The notes below the pieces were generated by a model. The model saw only the letters and a list, made by a program, of their open reading frames with translations, searched no databases and had not been told where the DNA came from. A program made the position numbers and the translations under genes. 64,000 nt of DNA, taken from NCBI GenBank assembly GCA_023105745.1, contig JALGQZ010000007.1, forward strand, positions 53,983,569-54,047,568. Reading direction: 5' to 3'. Below, piece by piece: positions 30,926 through 43,789 of this stretch (within the stretch, counting starts at the first letter, position 1; every line of letters begins with the position of its first letter). The DNA is from Austropuccinia psidii (Eukaryota; Basidiomycota; Pucciniomycetes; Pucciniales; Sphaerophragmiaceae).

Positions 30926-33290
30926 ATGCCTTCAACCAAATCAGGAGAAAGCTATAACCCCTCAAGCAGATCCCAAAAGGGCTATAAATGTGTTTATGGC
31001 AGAAGCCAATCAGTTGGGGAAGGACAAGCATCATTAAATGAAGCCTAAACAAACAAATTATGACCCTTTGAATCTGATAAGACTGTTTTACCTTCAAACA
31101 GAGCTGAAACCTCCACTAGAAGCCTCAGTGGAAATATACAAAGCCAGACAGAAGGCATACAACAATGCAATTCAATACAAAGAGTATCAAATTCTAGAAG
31201 ACCTCTGGAAAAACTTCATGAACTCTTACTTGACTGTGAAGAAGTTTCTAGGGAATCCCAACACTTGCAAATTACTGAATGGATGGCATCCATTGATGGA
31301 AAAGAAGAACATTATTCTTTTAACAGCATGATGGAGGAAGAACAACCCTCCACCACCCAAACAGGTTCCAAAGCCAACCCCAGTGGCCAGAAGAAGCAAT
31401 TCAAATGTGAAAAAGCAGCTGAAAGCTCAGAATAAGGGAAAGGGCAAAGAACCAGTCAAAAAACCATACAGCCAGGGCTACAGAATCCAAAATATTCAAT
31501 AAGATGCAATTTATAATGTATTTCAGATGGCCAGAACCATGATGCAAATTCAAAAGAGAGAGGAATCTAGATTACAATATCAAAAATTATTTCTGATATT
31601 TTGGATGGAATTACAGCCTTGCACATAGCCACAAATGATTTAAAGAGTCATATTTCTGATAAAAATTCAACTTTCTGTAACAATATTAAGACAAATAATT
31701 TGAGTTTAAGCCAAATAAATGAAACACTTGTGTGTTTTTTGAAAACATTTTAAGGATATCAAGAACATCAAACAATGACAGTTCATTTTTAAATAAGGCA
31801 AGTGAAAAATATGTCATTACAAAGGAATGAACAGATAAATATTCCAAATTCATTATTTTGACATAATTGAAAGAAGAACAAATCAAGACATGAGTGTTAT
31901 AAAAGTAGATAATAAGAAAGTCGTTGATGATATTTTAAATCAATTTACTGAAGTAAAGACATATACAATTTCCTTGAATTTTTTTTTTGAGACTTTACAA
32001 GAAGAAGTATCAAAATCAGAAATTGAATTGAATCAGATAATTTCTGATAATACCAGACAAACAGAATTATGGCAAGAAATGACAATTAAAGAAGACATGT
32101 ATAAAATCGAGTTAATAAATTTAATACAAAGTTTTCAACATGAAGTCAGAAATTACACAAGGTGTAATACCAGTAAAATAAATGAAATTGAAAAATTACT
32201 GTACACATTACCAAGAATGTCTAAACCTCTGAATAAAAATGTTGGTATAAAAAATTACAACCCACAAGTATTGGATGTAGAAAATTCACAAATGAAGAAT
32301 AAATTTTCAACTTTGTTCCATAACTTGGAACCATCAATGACCCAAGAACCTTTGAAAGAAGTACCAAAACTTAAAGATTGGCCTCACTTCAGTGGTGGGG
32401 GAGAATATGACCATATGGAATTCATCAGAGGTATTGACTTTATTGAGGAAGCTTTGAGCTACCAGAAAGATTGGTAATGGCAAGATTTAACACCTTTTGT
32501 AGAAAATAAGCTCACAAATGGTGTATCAAGTTAAGAAAAGCACATGGACACAAAAGTTGGACTTGGTGGAAAACCCAAATCATTAATAAGTGGGCCAATG
32601 ATGCTTTGAGATATAAAGTGGAAACAGCCTCTGAATAAGCTAAATTTAATGCTTACAAAGACAGAGCTTTACCATGGTTTTGCCAACAAAAATACAGACT
32701 AGCTGAATTATATCCTGACATGTCAGAATTTATGATCAACAGAAAAATTCTGAGACAATGTGGAGGTAGCTTAGAGCATGCTTTTAAAAGCAGAAATTCT
32801 TAAAAATCTTCATAAGATGATATTCTAAATTAATAACCACCAGAACCAAAATTGGTTCAAGTAGGATTGAACTTAAAAAAAGGTTTAATAAACCTTGGAA
32901 AGATTCTGTGGGAAAAAACCCCAAAGAAAATTCTAGTAATGTAAAACATAAATCTGAAGATACAATCATAAAGTGCAATGTTTGCCAAAGCACCACACAT
33001 TTAGCCAATACATGTCAAAAAAGAGAGAAAATCAATGAAATTTAGATTGAGAAAGCACCTGATGTTGAAGGAGTTGATGTAAATGAGTAAAATTCAGATG
33101 ATAAATAATCAATATTTTATGAATGTTCAAAAGATATAGAAAATATAAATGTCCCATTTGACAGGATGTAATCTTACTCCCACTTACCCCAATTGAGAAA
33201 TAGTAAACTTGACTTATCAAAAACTGAAGATGCACAGCTTATAAAACCAATCCAAATAGGGGAAAGGTTATACAGGTGGAATTTCCTGTA
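30926..33290 (+). pseudogene. gag: Element D gag with ORF1 overlap (decayed)
   Basis: The gag-pol frame starts MPSTKSGESYNPSS at 30926. The +1 frame (ORF1) starts MAEANQ at 30996, meets a stop near 31033, then stays open at 31038-31331 with EIYKARQKAYNN and LLNGWHPLMEKKN, closely matching element A. The ATGA overlap of A is changed here (TTATT). Downstream come the coiled-coil region (31890-32477, with NLIQSFQHE and KEVPKLKDWPHFSGGGEYDH), capsid fragments to about 32800, and a knuckle near 32970-33010 (CNVCQSTTHLANTC). Many stops and frameshifts. Confidence 0.85.
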
Positions 33291-34013
33291 TAACAGAGGT
33301 GGTAATAGACAACAAACCCACTAAGCTGCTCCTTGACACAGGGGCTTTCTGCTCTTGTGTTGAAAAATTGTTTATCAAGAGGTTTGTACCAAATCTTGAA
33401 GAAAAATTATTACCAATTGATGGCATTAAATTTATCAGTGCAAGAAATCCAATTAATCAATTGGGAGTATTTGAAACCCTTGTAATATTACCAAATTTCA
33501 ATGGAAATTTGTTTTTATGGAAAACTTTTCCATTACCAATTTCATATTAGGAAATGATTATTTAATCATGCATGGCATAGATTTACCTAATAAAAAAGAC
33601 AGAGACTTTACTATTGATGACAATAAGCATCAGGAATTTTCACTTTTACCTTTTAAAAGAAGAATTACCATAAATAAAGTAGCACCATGCAACTTGGAGC
33701 TAGAAAATTTCAAGTCAGAACATATGAATGAAGCTGAAGTAATTCTTCATTGTACTGATATACATGAAAATGAACTCTATACCCTTCTATATGACCATAA
33801 AGAAGCCTTTGCAAAAGATAAAGAACAATTAAAGGAACTTATTGGTAATGAAATTGATATTATTTTGAGCTTTGAGATACTTTATCCCCCACTATTGAGG
33901 AGGGTTGCATACCCAGCAAGCCCAAAATCAAGAGAAGGCCTTGAGCTTCACATTAAAGAGCTCCTTAACCTTGGTTTAATAAGAAAGGTTGGCCACCATT
34001 AAGAAATAGAAAT
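33291..34013 (+). pseudogene. pol: Element D pol part 1: protease and start of RT
   Basis: 33299-33550 encodes the protease with LLLDTGAFCSC, i.e. a normal DTG triad where A and F have DPG. 33517-34002 encodes the linker to RT (FILGNDYLIMHGIDL, FKRRITINKV, PLLRRVAYPASPKSREG, GLIRKVGHH). A frameshift separates the two near 33520. The RT is cut at 34013 by solo LTR H and resumes at 35410. GAAAT (34009-34013) is the left target copy of H. Confidence 0.88.
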
Positions 34014-35404
34014 TTTCATCCTGTGACTCAAAACCAGAGCACAAGCATGTCAGCCAAATACCATAAACCAATGGTAAAGCCAAGATACCACCAAAAAGTG
34101 GAACTGAGCAAAATCAGTTAAAAGGTATCAAAAAGAAGAGGAAGCCCCACCACCATAGGAAAGGAATAACAAAGTTATTCCTGCTCAAAGTTGTTACTGA
34201 GCATAAACCTTATTTTCACCTCCCATCTGAAATCCAGAGGAAGAGACTTAACCCCATCAAATGGGTATTCAAATTGAAGCCCTAAGTAAGGGCTATCCAA
34301 TGGGACTAGCCAAGATGAGCTAGCAGCAAAATTACAGGATTTATGACAAAAATAGGGTCAAATAAGGGTGAATGAAACATTCACCTCACATCTAACTTCC
34401 ATAGTTTTGGTGTGGGATACCTAAAGCGGGGTATTTTTTGAAAGAGCACAATCAGGGCTATCTGATGGTGCCTTCAATTCCTCCATATCTCATATAGAGA
34501 AAAAGGTATGGAGAAAATAAGCCCCATACACATATTGAGAAAATCATATGTATGAATAACAAAATTTGTACATGGAATAACATTTTCATATTTAATGTTA
34601 CCCATACCAAATGAAGTATCATTGTGTATATCCCATTCAGGGATACACAATGAACCAACATTGAGCTCAGTATCTCAAAAAATGACAAAGGTATAGCAGT
34701 TTTAAGGCTAAAATCCCACGATTGGGCCAATACACCTTTACTGTGAGATAATATCCCATAACCATGATTATGAGCTGTCAAATAGACAAAGGGACATGTT
34801 TATACTTCAATAACTCATAGTTCATTCAATACCAGGGTCCCATACAGGTTCTGTACATCATTTTACACATCATACACATCAGAAGAGGGCTGTGTGGTCC
34901 CCAGATAAAATTTTGCACCCTGTATTGGTGAAACCTTCCCAGATGTGGTTTCAAAACCACATCTGATCCCAATACAGTGTATAAAGGCTTTGTGGAAACC
35001 ACAAGCCAGTACTCTGAAGTGAAAGACTATTCACTTACTCTACATGGATAGTCTAGAGGACCACTCCACCCCATTTTAGGATAAAAGGAGGCCTTTTATC
35101 CAGCAGAAAAGGTGTCCTCATCCTTTTCTTAAACTACTATGTAGTACAAATGTCCAAAACTGTTATAATCTTGGAAAAAAAGGCAGGTATACTTTACATT
35201 TAAGTATTGTAGTCTTTATTATTGTAACCCAACAGGTAAAGCTGCAACCAGCACTTTCACCAGCGCTCACCACCACTAATGTTATTAGTAAAGCCCTTAA
35301 TATCTTTAAAACTAAACATTTTTCAATACTTCTTATCTGTGTCACAGTCATAGTTAAAGTTGTAAATACCTTTATTATCACTTTATCATAGACTCAGCCT
35401 GACA
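34014..35404 (+). mobile_element. Solo LTR H (element E family) in the RT of element D
   Basis: A 1,391-bp LTR of the TGTCAGGC family, read on the plus strand from TTTCATCCTGTGA (altered TGTCAGCCTGTGA) to CATAGACTCAGCCTGACA. Perfect GAAAT target copies lie at 34009-34013 and 35405-35409. It has no internal region, so it is a solo LTR. It contains a strong compound inverted repeat at 34920-34977. Its removal restores the continuity of the D RT region (VGHH-EEIEI joined to TPVIVAWHSG), which is the evidence for insertion after D. Confidence 0.93.
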
Positions 35405-38213
35405 GAAATACCTACACCTGTCATAGTGGCATGGCATAGTGGAAAATTCAGAATGGTTGGGGACTTTAAAGCTCTGAGCACTTACACTCTCCCAGGCAGG
35501 TATCCCATACCAAAAATACAAATTTCCCTCACTCAAATATCTCAAGCAGTATACATAAGCACTATGAACTTCTTAAAGAAATTCCACCAATATTTAGTGA
35601 CACTAAGAGCTAGGAGATATTTGAGAATTGCTGTTGATTGTGAAGTGTATGAATATTTAAGGATTCCTTTCAGCATCAATAATGCATATTAACACTTTCA
35701 AAGGATGATGAATGAGATCTTTCCCAAAGAAATTACAGAAGGATGGTTTCTCATTTACATTGATGACATTATTGTCTGTTCTAAGACTTAGGAGGAACAC
35801 ATTTACAGATTATTTAGAGTTTTGGAAAAAATATAATCTGCAAAGAAGAAACTTTGCTTAAAGGAATTTCATTCTGGATTCAAAGAACTCAAATCCCTAG
35901 GACATATAGTATGTAATCTGTCCCTTTGAATTGACAAAGAAGGTTTCAGAAGTACTAATTAAAGCGATTCCTCAGAAAAAAAGGGAAATCCTGTCATTTT
36001 CAGGTTTTTCAGGATACAAAGGAAGCAAATTAAATACTTTGCATAAATAGCAAGACCTCTTCATAAAATATGTGACAAAGACACAGTATTTGAAATGAAT
36101 TTTGATAGAGTCAAAGATTATCAATCTCTGAGACAAGCCTTGACCACTCCTCCACCTCTACTGATGCCTGATTCTAAACTGCCCTTCAAGCTTTAAATTG
36201 ATGCATCAGGAGATGGACTAGGAGCTGCAATTCATCAAGCCCAGATTATTAAGGAAAAATCTGTGGAAGGACCCATATGTTTCATGTTTAGGAAAATAAA
36301 GACTACCAAATCCAGATATGGGGCAAGTCAAAGGGAATGTTAATGTCTTTTTTGGGCCTTGGAGAAACTTAACTAGTTTTGTGAAGGATTTGTTATTGAA
36401 GTTATAACAGACTTTACTGCTGTGAAATCACATCTGAACATGAAAACACCCAACAGACATATTCTCAGATGGAAAATAGCCATATAGAAATATAGAGTTA
36501 ATATGACCATTGTACACAAAGATGGAAAAATTCACAAATATTTAGATAGACCAAGAATATGGCCATTACCAAATTTCACTGAAAATCCTTCTTATTTACC
36601 AGAAGAAGCTTCTCCACAAATCCCAATGGAAGGGATACGTGTTACAGACCTAAAAACTACCTTTTATGAGGAATCAAGGAACATCTATACTGAGGATAAG
36701 AATTTTAGCATCCTATTCCAATTAATTGCTAGAGATTATAAAGATAACTCCTTGATAAATTACTTGGATGAAATATGGAAGACATCATATGATGAAGGAA
36801 GATTTCATTTAATTGATAGCATAATTTACCATAGGATTAAGCACACAAATTTAATGATAGTTGTGGATAGGTCCTTAATAAATCCTGTATTGAAATAATG
36901 GAATGAAAGTCCCTTCTCAGGACACCTATCTGAGGCCAGAACAAGAGAGAAAATCAAGACCTGCATTTTTTGGCCAATGTGGAAAAACAATTTTACAGAA
37001 TATTGCAAAACCTGTGACAGATGTCAAAGGGCAAACAAATCCATTGGGAAAAGACTAGGAAATATGATGAAAGTCCAAGAACCCAGTAGACCTTGGGATA
37101 CTTTCCATATGGATTGGGTAATTGGCCTACCACCAGGAGGTGATAGAAGCTATAATTACTGCCTAGTAATTTTTGACAGGTTTAGTAAGATTCCAATCTT
37201 TTTACCAGGTCACAAATATGATAAATTCATGGATACAGCTATTATGATATGGAATAGAGTAGCATCATTGACTTGCATATTCAAAACATCATTAGTGACA
37301 GAGATTCCAAATTTACCTCATCACTTTTACAAAACTTTCACCAACTATTTGGGACTAAGTTAGCCTTCTCTAAGGCTTACCACCCACAAACCGATGGTCT
37401 AGCTTAAATAATGATGCAAACTTTGGAAGAAATGGTAAGACAGTTTTGTGCATATGGACTAGAGGTCAAAGACTGTGATGGATTAACTCATGATTTATGT
37501 ACCCTTCTTCCTTCACTGGGACTTGCATATAGAACATCTATTAATGCCAGTACCAATCAGAATCCTGTTATTCTAGAAAAAGGATGGAATCCCAGACTGC
37601 CCCAAGATCCCTTGAGAAAGGATTTGGTTGAAATAAATCCCACAGCTGCTAGCTTCAAAGGAATTTTGGAAAAATCCAGAAATAATGCATTATGGTGCAT
37701 GGAAGACTCCTTTTCATATTCAAAAGACAAGTGGGACAAATTAAATGCTACTTCAGACTTCAGGGTAGGTGATTTATTACTTGTATCTACCACTAACTTC
37801 AGCCACATCTAAGGATGCAAAAAGCCCAAAGTTTCCTTTTCAGGACCTTTTGGTATCAAGGTCCTTCATGTGGAGAATTCTTTTCATGTAGAATTATCCT
37901 AAGAGCTTAGTAATAAACATCCTAAATTTCCAGTAAGCTTGATAAAGCCTTCAAAATCTGGTGATTCTGACACATTGCCCTTAAATAATGACATTTTCAA
38001 GGATATATCTCCTGTTGAATAATCTGGTATTGAGAAAAGCACCACAGTTTTCAAAGGGAAAAAATTGAGAACTAGGAAAGTAAGGGAATACCTTGTCAGG
38101 TACAGTGACCCAGCTTGTGAAGATAAATAGTAGGCAGAGAAAGACATACATGAAGCTACCAAACCTTTCAGAAGATTAAGACAGAATAGAAATAACAATT
38201 TTAAAAATTAATG
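35405..38213 (+). pseudogene. pol: Element D pol part 2: RT, RNase H, integrase, chromodomain (decayed)
   Basis: After the target copy GAAAT (35405-35409), RT continues at 35426-35692 (VGDFKALSTYTLP, RIPFSINNA) with the LIYIDDIIVCSKT block near 35755. RNase H lies around 36190-36560 (NADGLSRW is altered here to YLDRPRIW), integrase at 36503-37812 ([13 protein letters not shown] zinc region, [17 protein letters not shown], a frameshift through the second catalytic Asp near 37290), and the C-terminal region with GDLLLVSTTNF. Chromodomain remnants [10 protein letters not shown] and TKPFRRLRQN lie at 38085-38190. Pieces are separated by many stops. Confidence 0.88.
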
Positions 38214-38235
38214 TTCCTTTTTTAGGGGGAGGGGA
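38214..38235 (+). other. Polypurine tract of element D
   Basis: CCTTTTTTAGGGGGAGGGGA abuts the D 3' LTR, the same layout as element A. Confidence 0.7.
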
Positions 38236-38296
38236 TGAGAGCCTTAAAGGTATTTTCATATACCCAAAGGACCACAAATAACCAAATCAAGTTATA
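38236..38296 (+). repeat. Element D 3' LTR, part 1 (before element E)
   Basis: TGAGAGCCTTAAAGGTATTT matches the D 5' LTR start with two changes. It is cut after TTATA (38292-38296), which is the left target copy of element E, and continues at 47936. Confidence 0.9.
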
Positions 38297-39714
38297 TGTC
38301 AGGCTGAGTCTATGAAGAGGTGATAATAAGGAGTATTTAAAGCCTAAAGTATGACTGTGACATGGATAATAATGTAAATGATAGGTTTTCAATAAAATTA
38401 AAGGGCTTTACTAATGATTATTAGTGGTGGTGAGCACTGTTGAAAGCCCTGGGTGCAGCTTTACCTGTTGGGTTACAAGAATAAAGTCTACAATACTAAA
38501 GTTTATAGTATAGCCTTATCATCTTCCAAGAGTATAACTGTTTTTGACAGATGTACTACATAGGAATTCAAGAGCAGGATGGGGAAACCTTTTCTGGCGG
38601 AGAAAAGGCCTCCTTTTATCCTAAAATGGGGTGGAATGGCCCTCTAGACCATCCATGTAGAGTAAGTGAAGAGTTTTTCACTTAAGAATCCTGAATGATG
38701 GCTTTCATAGTGCCTGTATTCTCTGTATTGGGCTCATATGTGGCTTCAAAACCACATCTGGGAAGCTTTCACCAATACAGGGTGAAAACCTTCATCTGGC
38801 AACCACATAGCCCTCTTCTGACGTGTATGACACGTAGAATGCTGTACAGAACCTGTATGGGACCCCAGTATTGAATGAATCATGAGTTTTTTAAGTATAA
38901 AAATGCCTCTTTGTCTATTTGACACCTCATAATCATACCTATGGGAGAATATCCTGCAGTAAGACTGTATTGGTCTAACTGTGGGATTTTGAGCTTAAAA
39001 ATGCCATAATGTTGTCAGTTTTTGAGATATCAAGCTCAAAGTTGATTCCTTGTCTAGCCCTGGATATGTTCTACACAATGGTACCTCATTTGATATGGTT
39101 ATCATTAAGTATGGAAAAGTTATGCCATGTACAAGATTTTTTGTAAATATATATGTTTTGCTTAAAAACTGTATGGAGATTGTTTGCCCCATAACTTTTG
39201 TTCTAGATGGGATATGGGGAAATGGATTGCACCATCAAATAGCCCTGATTTTTCCCTTTCCAAAAAGACCCCACTTTAGGTATTTCACACAAAAACTGTA
39301 GAATTTAGATGAGGGGTGAATACTTTATTCACCCTTATTTGAGCTCCTTTTGGTCATAACTTCTGTAATTCTTGTGCTAGCTCAGTTTGTTAGTACCATT
39401 GAATAGCCCTGACTTAGAGCTGCATTTCTGAATACCAATTTGATGGGGTTAAGCCTCTTTCTCTGTATTTAAGATGAGGGTTGAAAATTAAGATTTATGC
39501 TCAGCAACAACTTTGAGCAAGGATAACTTTGTTATACTTTTTCCTACAATGATGGGACTTGTATATTTGAAGCAAGGTGAGTTTTCCTCCTTTCTTTGAT
39601 ACCCTTCGAGCTGATTTAGCTCAGTTCCATGTTTTGGTGGTATCTTGGCTATACCATTGATTTATGGTATTTGGCTGTCATGCTTGTGCTCTGGTTCTGA
39701 ATCACAGGCTGACA
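38297..39714 (-). repeat. Element E 3' LTR
   Basis: 1,418 bp, TGTCAGGC...GGCTGACA, paired with 46530-47930. A GGATAAAAGG sequence on the minus strand near 38612-38621 may act as TATA box. It carries a mutated version of the inverted repeat that is perfect in the 5' LTR. Confidence 0.93.
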
Positions 39715-39733
39715 TACCCTCCCTCTAAAAAAG
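39715..39733 (-). other. Polypurine tract of element E
   Basis: On the minus strand TTTTTTAGAGGGAGGGTA abuts the 3' LTR, very like that of element A despite the different LTR family. Confidence 0.75.
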
Positions 39734-39738
39734 GCTCA

Positions 39739-42700
39739 TCATTGATGAGAGTCTTTGGTCCTCCTAGAGGCCGTGAATCTTCTTAGATGAAGGTTCCCAT
39801 CTGGTATGGCATCTTCAGCCAACCATTTGTCTTTATCTGCTGTCTTGTTTTTAAAACTGACCAAGTACTGCCTCTGGTTCTTACCATTCAGTCTAATCTT
39901 CCTGGCATTGATGATTTTCTTCACAGGGCGAGGGGAGTCCTCCACTTCCACTATTTTTGGTGGAGTGGGATTCTTCTTCCTGGAGGGGAACTTATATTCC
40001 TCTGTTTGGAAGTATGTATTAACCAGACTCGCTGGGAATACTGGGTTCTTCTAAGAGAATTCCTCTGTGAGTCTGACTTCTACTGCATTTTCTCCTATCA
40101 GCTTAATGATAGTCAAGGACCCTACAAATAAGTCTCTCATCTTCTTTGGTCCCTTAAGGTTGTTGAAGTTTATTGTGGACACTAACACTTGGTCCCCTTC
40201 TCTTATGTCAGGTTCCATGTGTGTTTTGTCCCATCTCTGTTTGTTGTATTTTTTTGCCTCAGCTATACATTTGGCAGCTGTGTCACAAGCCTCCTTCCAC
40301 ATATCATGGAAGGCCTTGGGTGTGGGGGGAATAGTTAGAATATTCTTCTTCAAGTGATCTGCAGGAAATAGGGGATTCCACCCTTTTTCTACCAGTAAAG
40401 GTGATTTCCCTGTGGTAGAATGCTGGCTAGTATTATAAGCAAGCTGGACTACTGGTAGAATGGTAACCCAGTCATGGGTATATCCTTCATGGTCCTTGTA
40501 TTCCATGCCATATGCACAGAACCTTCTAAGGATGTCTGCCATGGTTTGGATCATCCTTTCAGCTAGGCCATCTGTTTGTGGATGGTAAGCTGTGGAGAAT
40601 GCAATTTTAGTACCAAGCATGTCATACAAGTTGGTCCAAAATTCTGATGTGAATTTTGGATCCCTATCACTAATGATATTTTTAGGGACTCCACAGGTAG
40701 ATATCATGTTATTCCAAAGCAACAAGGCAGTATCCATTGCTGTGTCTTCCTTGTTACATGGCAGGCACCACACACTCTCGCTGAACCTATCAGCTATGAT
40801 CAGGCAAGCATTTAAGTTTTCTTTTCCCCCAGGGACAAGTCCTGTAACCCAGTCCATATTGATGGTTTCCCATGGGTGTTTGGGTTCTTTTATGTGCTGA
40901 AGTAGTCCATACTTTTTCCCATGTTTTCTATTTGCCTTTTGGCATCTTTCTCAAGTGCTGATATATTCACTCAACCTTTGTTCCCATTTGGGCCACCAAG
41001 CTGTGCTTGCTACCCTTTCCTTGGTCCTGTCTTCACTAATGTGTGCTATATATGGGCAATAATTGCATTCCTGCAGGATCAGGGATATATGGTCTCTGTC
41101 TACTACTGTGAGGGCACCGGTGTGTTTATATCTATGGTATAGAAGGCCATATATAAGGAAAAGGTTGTTGTCTTTATAGTCCTTGAGCCAGGGTTCCTCT
41201 AACTGGGATTACAGCTCTGGGCTCCTGTACTTCTGTTGAAGAAGTTGCAACAGTATGCCACACTGTTTGTGTTTGGCATATGTCTTCATTCCTGCACTAA
41301 AAATCCTTATGCAGTTGTGAGGAGCTTATTCCCAATATGGGAGTTTCTTTTACTTCTGAATCAGTGTCTCCACTGTCTGGGGTACCACTTTCTGGTTCCC
41401 ATTCAGAAAATCTGAAGTTTTTCTTGCTATCTATTTCCACGAAATGGATAGGGATTTTGGCTGCTACTTCAGAGTCATAAGCTGGGTTTTTTTTGACATT
41501 ATCCAGTGGCCATCTGCTGAGGCCATCTGCATTGGTATGACTTTTAGGCTCTTTGTATATTATGGTCATATTGCCTCTATACTCTGGGATGGCTATTTCC
41601 CACCTCAACATGTGTCTATTGGCAGTCTTCATGTTCAGTAGAGACTGTAAGGCTGTGCAGTCTGTGTAGACTTCAAATACTGTAACCTCCAAATAATAGT
41701 GGAATTTCTCTAGATCCCAGACTAAGCATAGACATTCAGTCTGGGTGGCCCCATGCTTGGCTTTTGAATCCTTCAGTTGCCTAGAGATCTAGCATATTAC
41801 TCCCTCTTTTGGTTCACCATCTACAATTTGTCTCTGGTGAAGGGCTGCTCCTAAGCATTGGCTGCATGCTGCATCTATGTATAACTTTAATGGTAGCTCA
41901 AAGTCAGGTAAGATGAGCACAGGTGCATTGGTGAGTTCATGTTTGATCCTCTAATATGAATTTCTTCTTTCCTTGGTAATTTCAAAAACTGAATCTTTTG
42001 AACATAACTTGTATAGACTACTAGTTATGTGGGAAAATTTTCTGATGTGGTTTCTATAGTAGCTAGCAAACCAAAGGAAATATTGCCTCTCTTTGATGTT
42101 CTTTGGTACTGGATTTTGCAGTACTGCTTCTACTTTGTTATGGTTTATTGCCAGACTAAGACCTGAGACTTTATGTCCTAGAGCTAGTAGCTCTTGTTGG
42201 CCAAAATTGCACTTCTTAAGTGAAATTCTCAGATTGATGGGTTTGCATTTCCTGAGCACTCTGTCTATGTACTGCACATGGTCTTCCCATGTCTCTGAGT
42301 ATATAATGATGTCATTAATATATACTAACATCCAGCCTTCCAATATTTCATCTTGAAATATTGTATCCATCATCCTTTGGAAGTGGGCTGGTGCATGTTT
42401 GATGCCAAATGGAATCCTTGTGTACTCATATATGCCCATAAGGCATATTATTATAAGTAATTTCATGGAGTTTGGTTCAACTCCATTCTGGTGAAAACTT
42501 TTCATATAATCCATTTTGGTTATGTATTTGGCTTTTGCTAGTTTGTCTAAGGCATGAGGTATCATAGGTATAAGGTACCTGTCAGCTTTTGTGTAGTTGT
42601 TCAGAGCTCTGAAATCTCCACACAGCCTAGATTTGCCATCATGCCAGGTGATCAGGACAGGAGTGATGATTTCCGCTATTTCATTGTGTCCAATCTTTCT

Positions 42701-42907
42701 GATGACATGCATGTCTAGGAGCTCATTGATGTGTTTTTGAATTTCTTTCCTAGTCTCCAGACTTGCTGGGTATGGAGGTCTCCTGAACATGGGTGGGCAA
42801 AGCCTTTCCACATCCAAATATAGTTCTATATCATGTCCTCTGATTTTTCCTAATGGTTCCTCACCAATGGCAAATGCTGGTCTATTTTTTCTCAGCATCT
42901 TCAACAA
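39739..42907 (-). pseudogene. pol: Element E pol: RT, RNase H, integrase, chromodomain (frameshifted)
   Basis: RT is open at 41951-42907 (PPYPASLETRKEIQKHINELLDM, GDFRALNNYTKADRY, PFGIKHAPAHFQRMM), but the active-site box reads YIND instead of YIDD, so it should be inactive. RNase H is partly open at 41297-41692 ([25 protein letters not shown]). Integrase is open at 40051-40857 with D2 (MDWVTG), D64 (SDRDPKF) and E100 (DGLAER), a D,D35E spacing, and GDQVLVST in the C-terminal domain. The chromodomain is at 39739-39951 (RQYLVSF, DKWLAEDAIPDGN, LHLRRF). Stops or frameshifts lie near 40040, 40890-41300 and 41700-41950. Confidence 0.92.
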
Positions 42908-42958
42908 ACTTAGTTTCTGTTTACTGGTGAGGGTAGTGCTGCACTAGCCCTCTCTGAA

Positions 42959-43789
42959 TTAATTCAGTAGCTCTTGCAGTGGATCCTGGGCAGATATTTG
43001 GTATATATCAAGTGAAAATTTCCTTTCCTTTTTGGTACCAATGGTAATGTTTCTGTTTTTACTATTGTAAATATCAATGCCATACATCCTCTGGTTATCT
43101 GTCCACAGTAAGAACCCTTGGATGTGGGCATCATCAAGCACTACAAGCTCTGGGTTGAGTCTGATATTACCCTTCCTGTGGGGTATAATTATCTCTTTGA
43201 TAATGGTCCCAATTAAAGTAATCCCTGAAGCACTTTTGAAGTTCTTTTCCTTGGTTAGAAAGGGCTGTTTTTCCCAATTTGGGAAGTGGTTGTCCAGATA
43301 ACTTCTGGCCACTATGGAGCAGTGTGCCCCACTGTCAATGATCAAAGGGTGTTGAGCATTGTCAATGCAAACAGTCATTTTTGTGGCTGTCCCATGTATG
43401 TATGCCATTCCTTTGGTTGGTGTGACCAGGAATGTCTGTGAATCCTGTGTATGCTTGCACAAGTTTTTATTGGAAGTGTCTTGTGGAATGCCTGCTTCCA
43501 ACTGTATATGCTGGATTTCTAGTGAAGTATCCTCTTGGTATTCCACTAGAAATTCCTCTTCTGGTTCTGGCTCTTCATCAGATGTTTCTCTAAAGGCATC
43601 TCCCATAGAGTCTGATTCAGTATCCTCTGCGGGGGATTCCTCCTCTGGGACTTTCTCAACGGAATAGACCTTTTTCTTTGCCTTTGGACAGTTGTTGGCA
43701 TAGTGGTCTGTTGAACAACAATTGTGACAAGAATTTTTCTTCTTAGTCACTTCTGCCACTCTTTCTTTGGGTTTGTATTTTAACTCCAC
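42959..43789 (-). pseudogene. Element E zinc knuckle and protease
   Basis: 276 codons are open. The CX2CX4HX4C knuckle (CHNCCSTDHYANNC) is at residues 20-33, then comes a long acidic linker (EEESPAEDTESDS, EEPEPEEEF), then the protease motif LIIDSGAHCS near residue 151, with a regular DSG triad and a downstream ILGTD-like segment changed to LLWTD. In an intact copy this would be continuous with the capsid part upstream and RT downstream. Confidence 0.9.

Noticed and set aside
34014..35404. Host promoter or gene fragment between the two halves of the D RT
   Set aside because: Perfect GAAAT duplications and LTR-family ends show it is a solo LTR.
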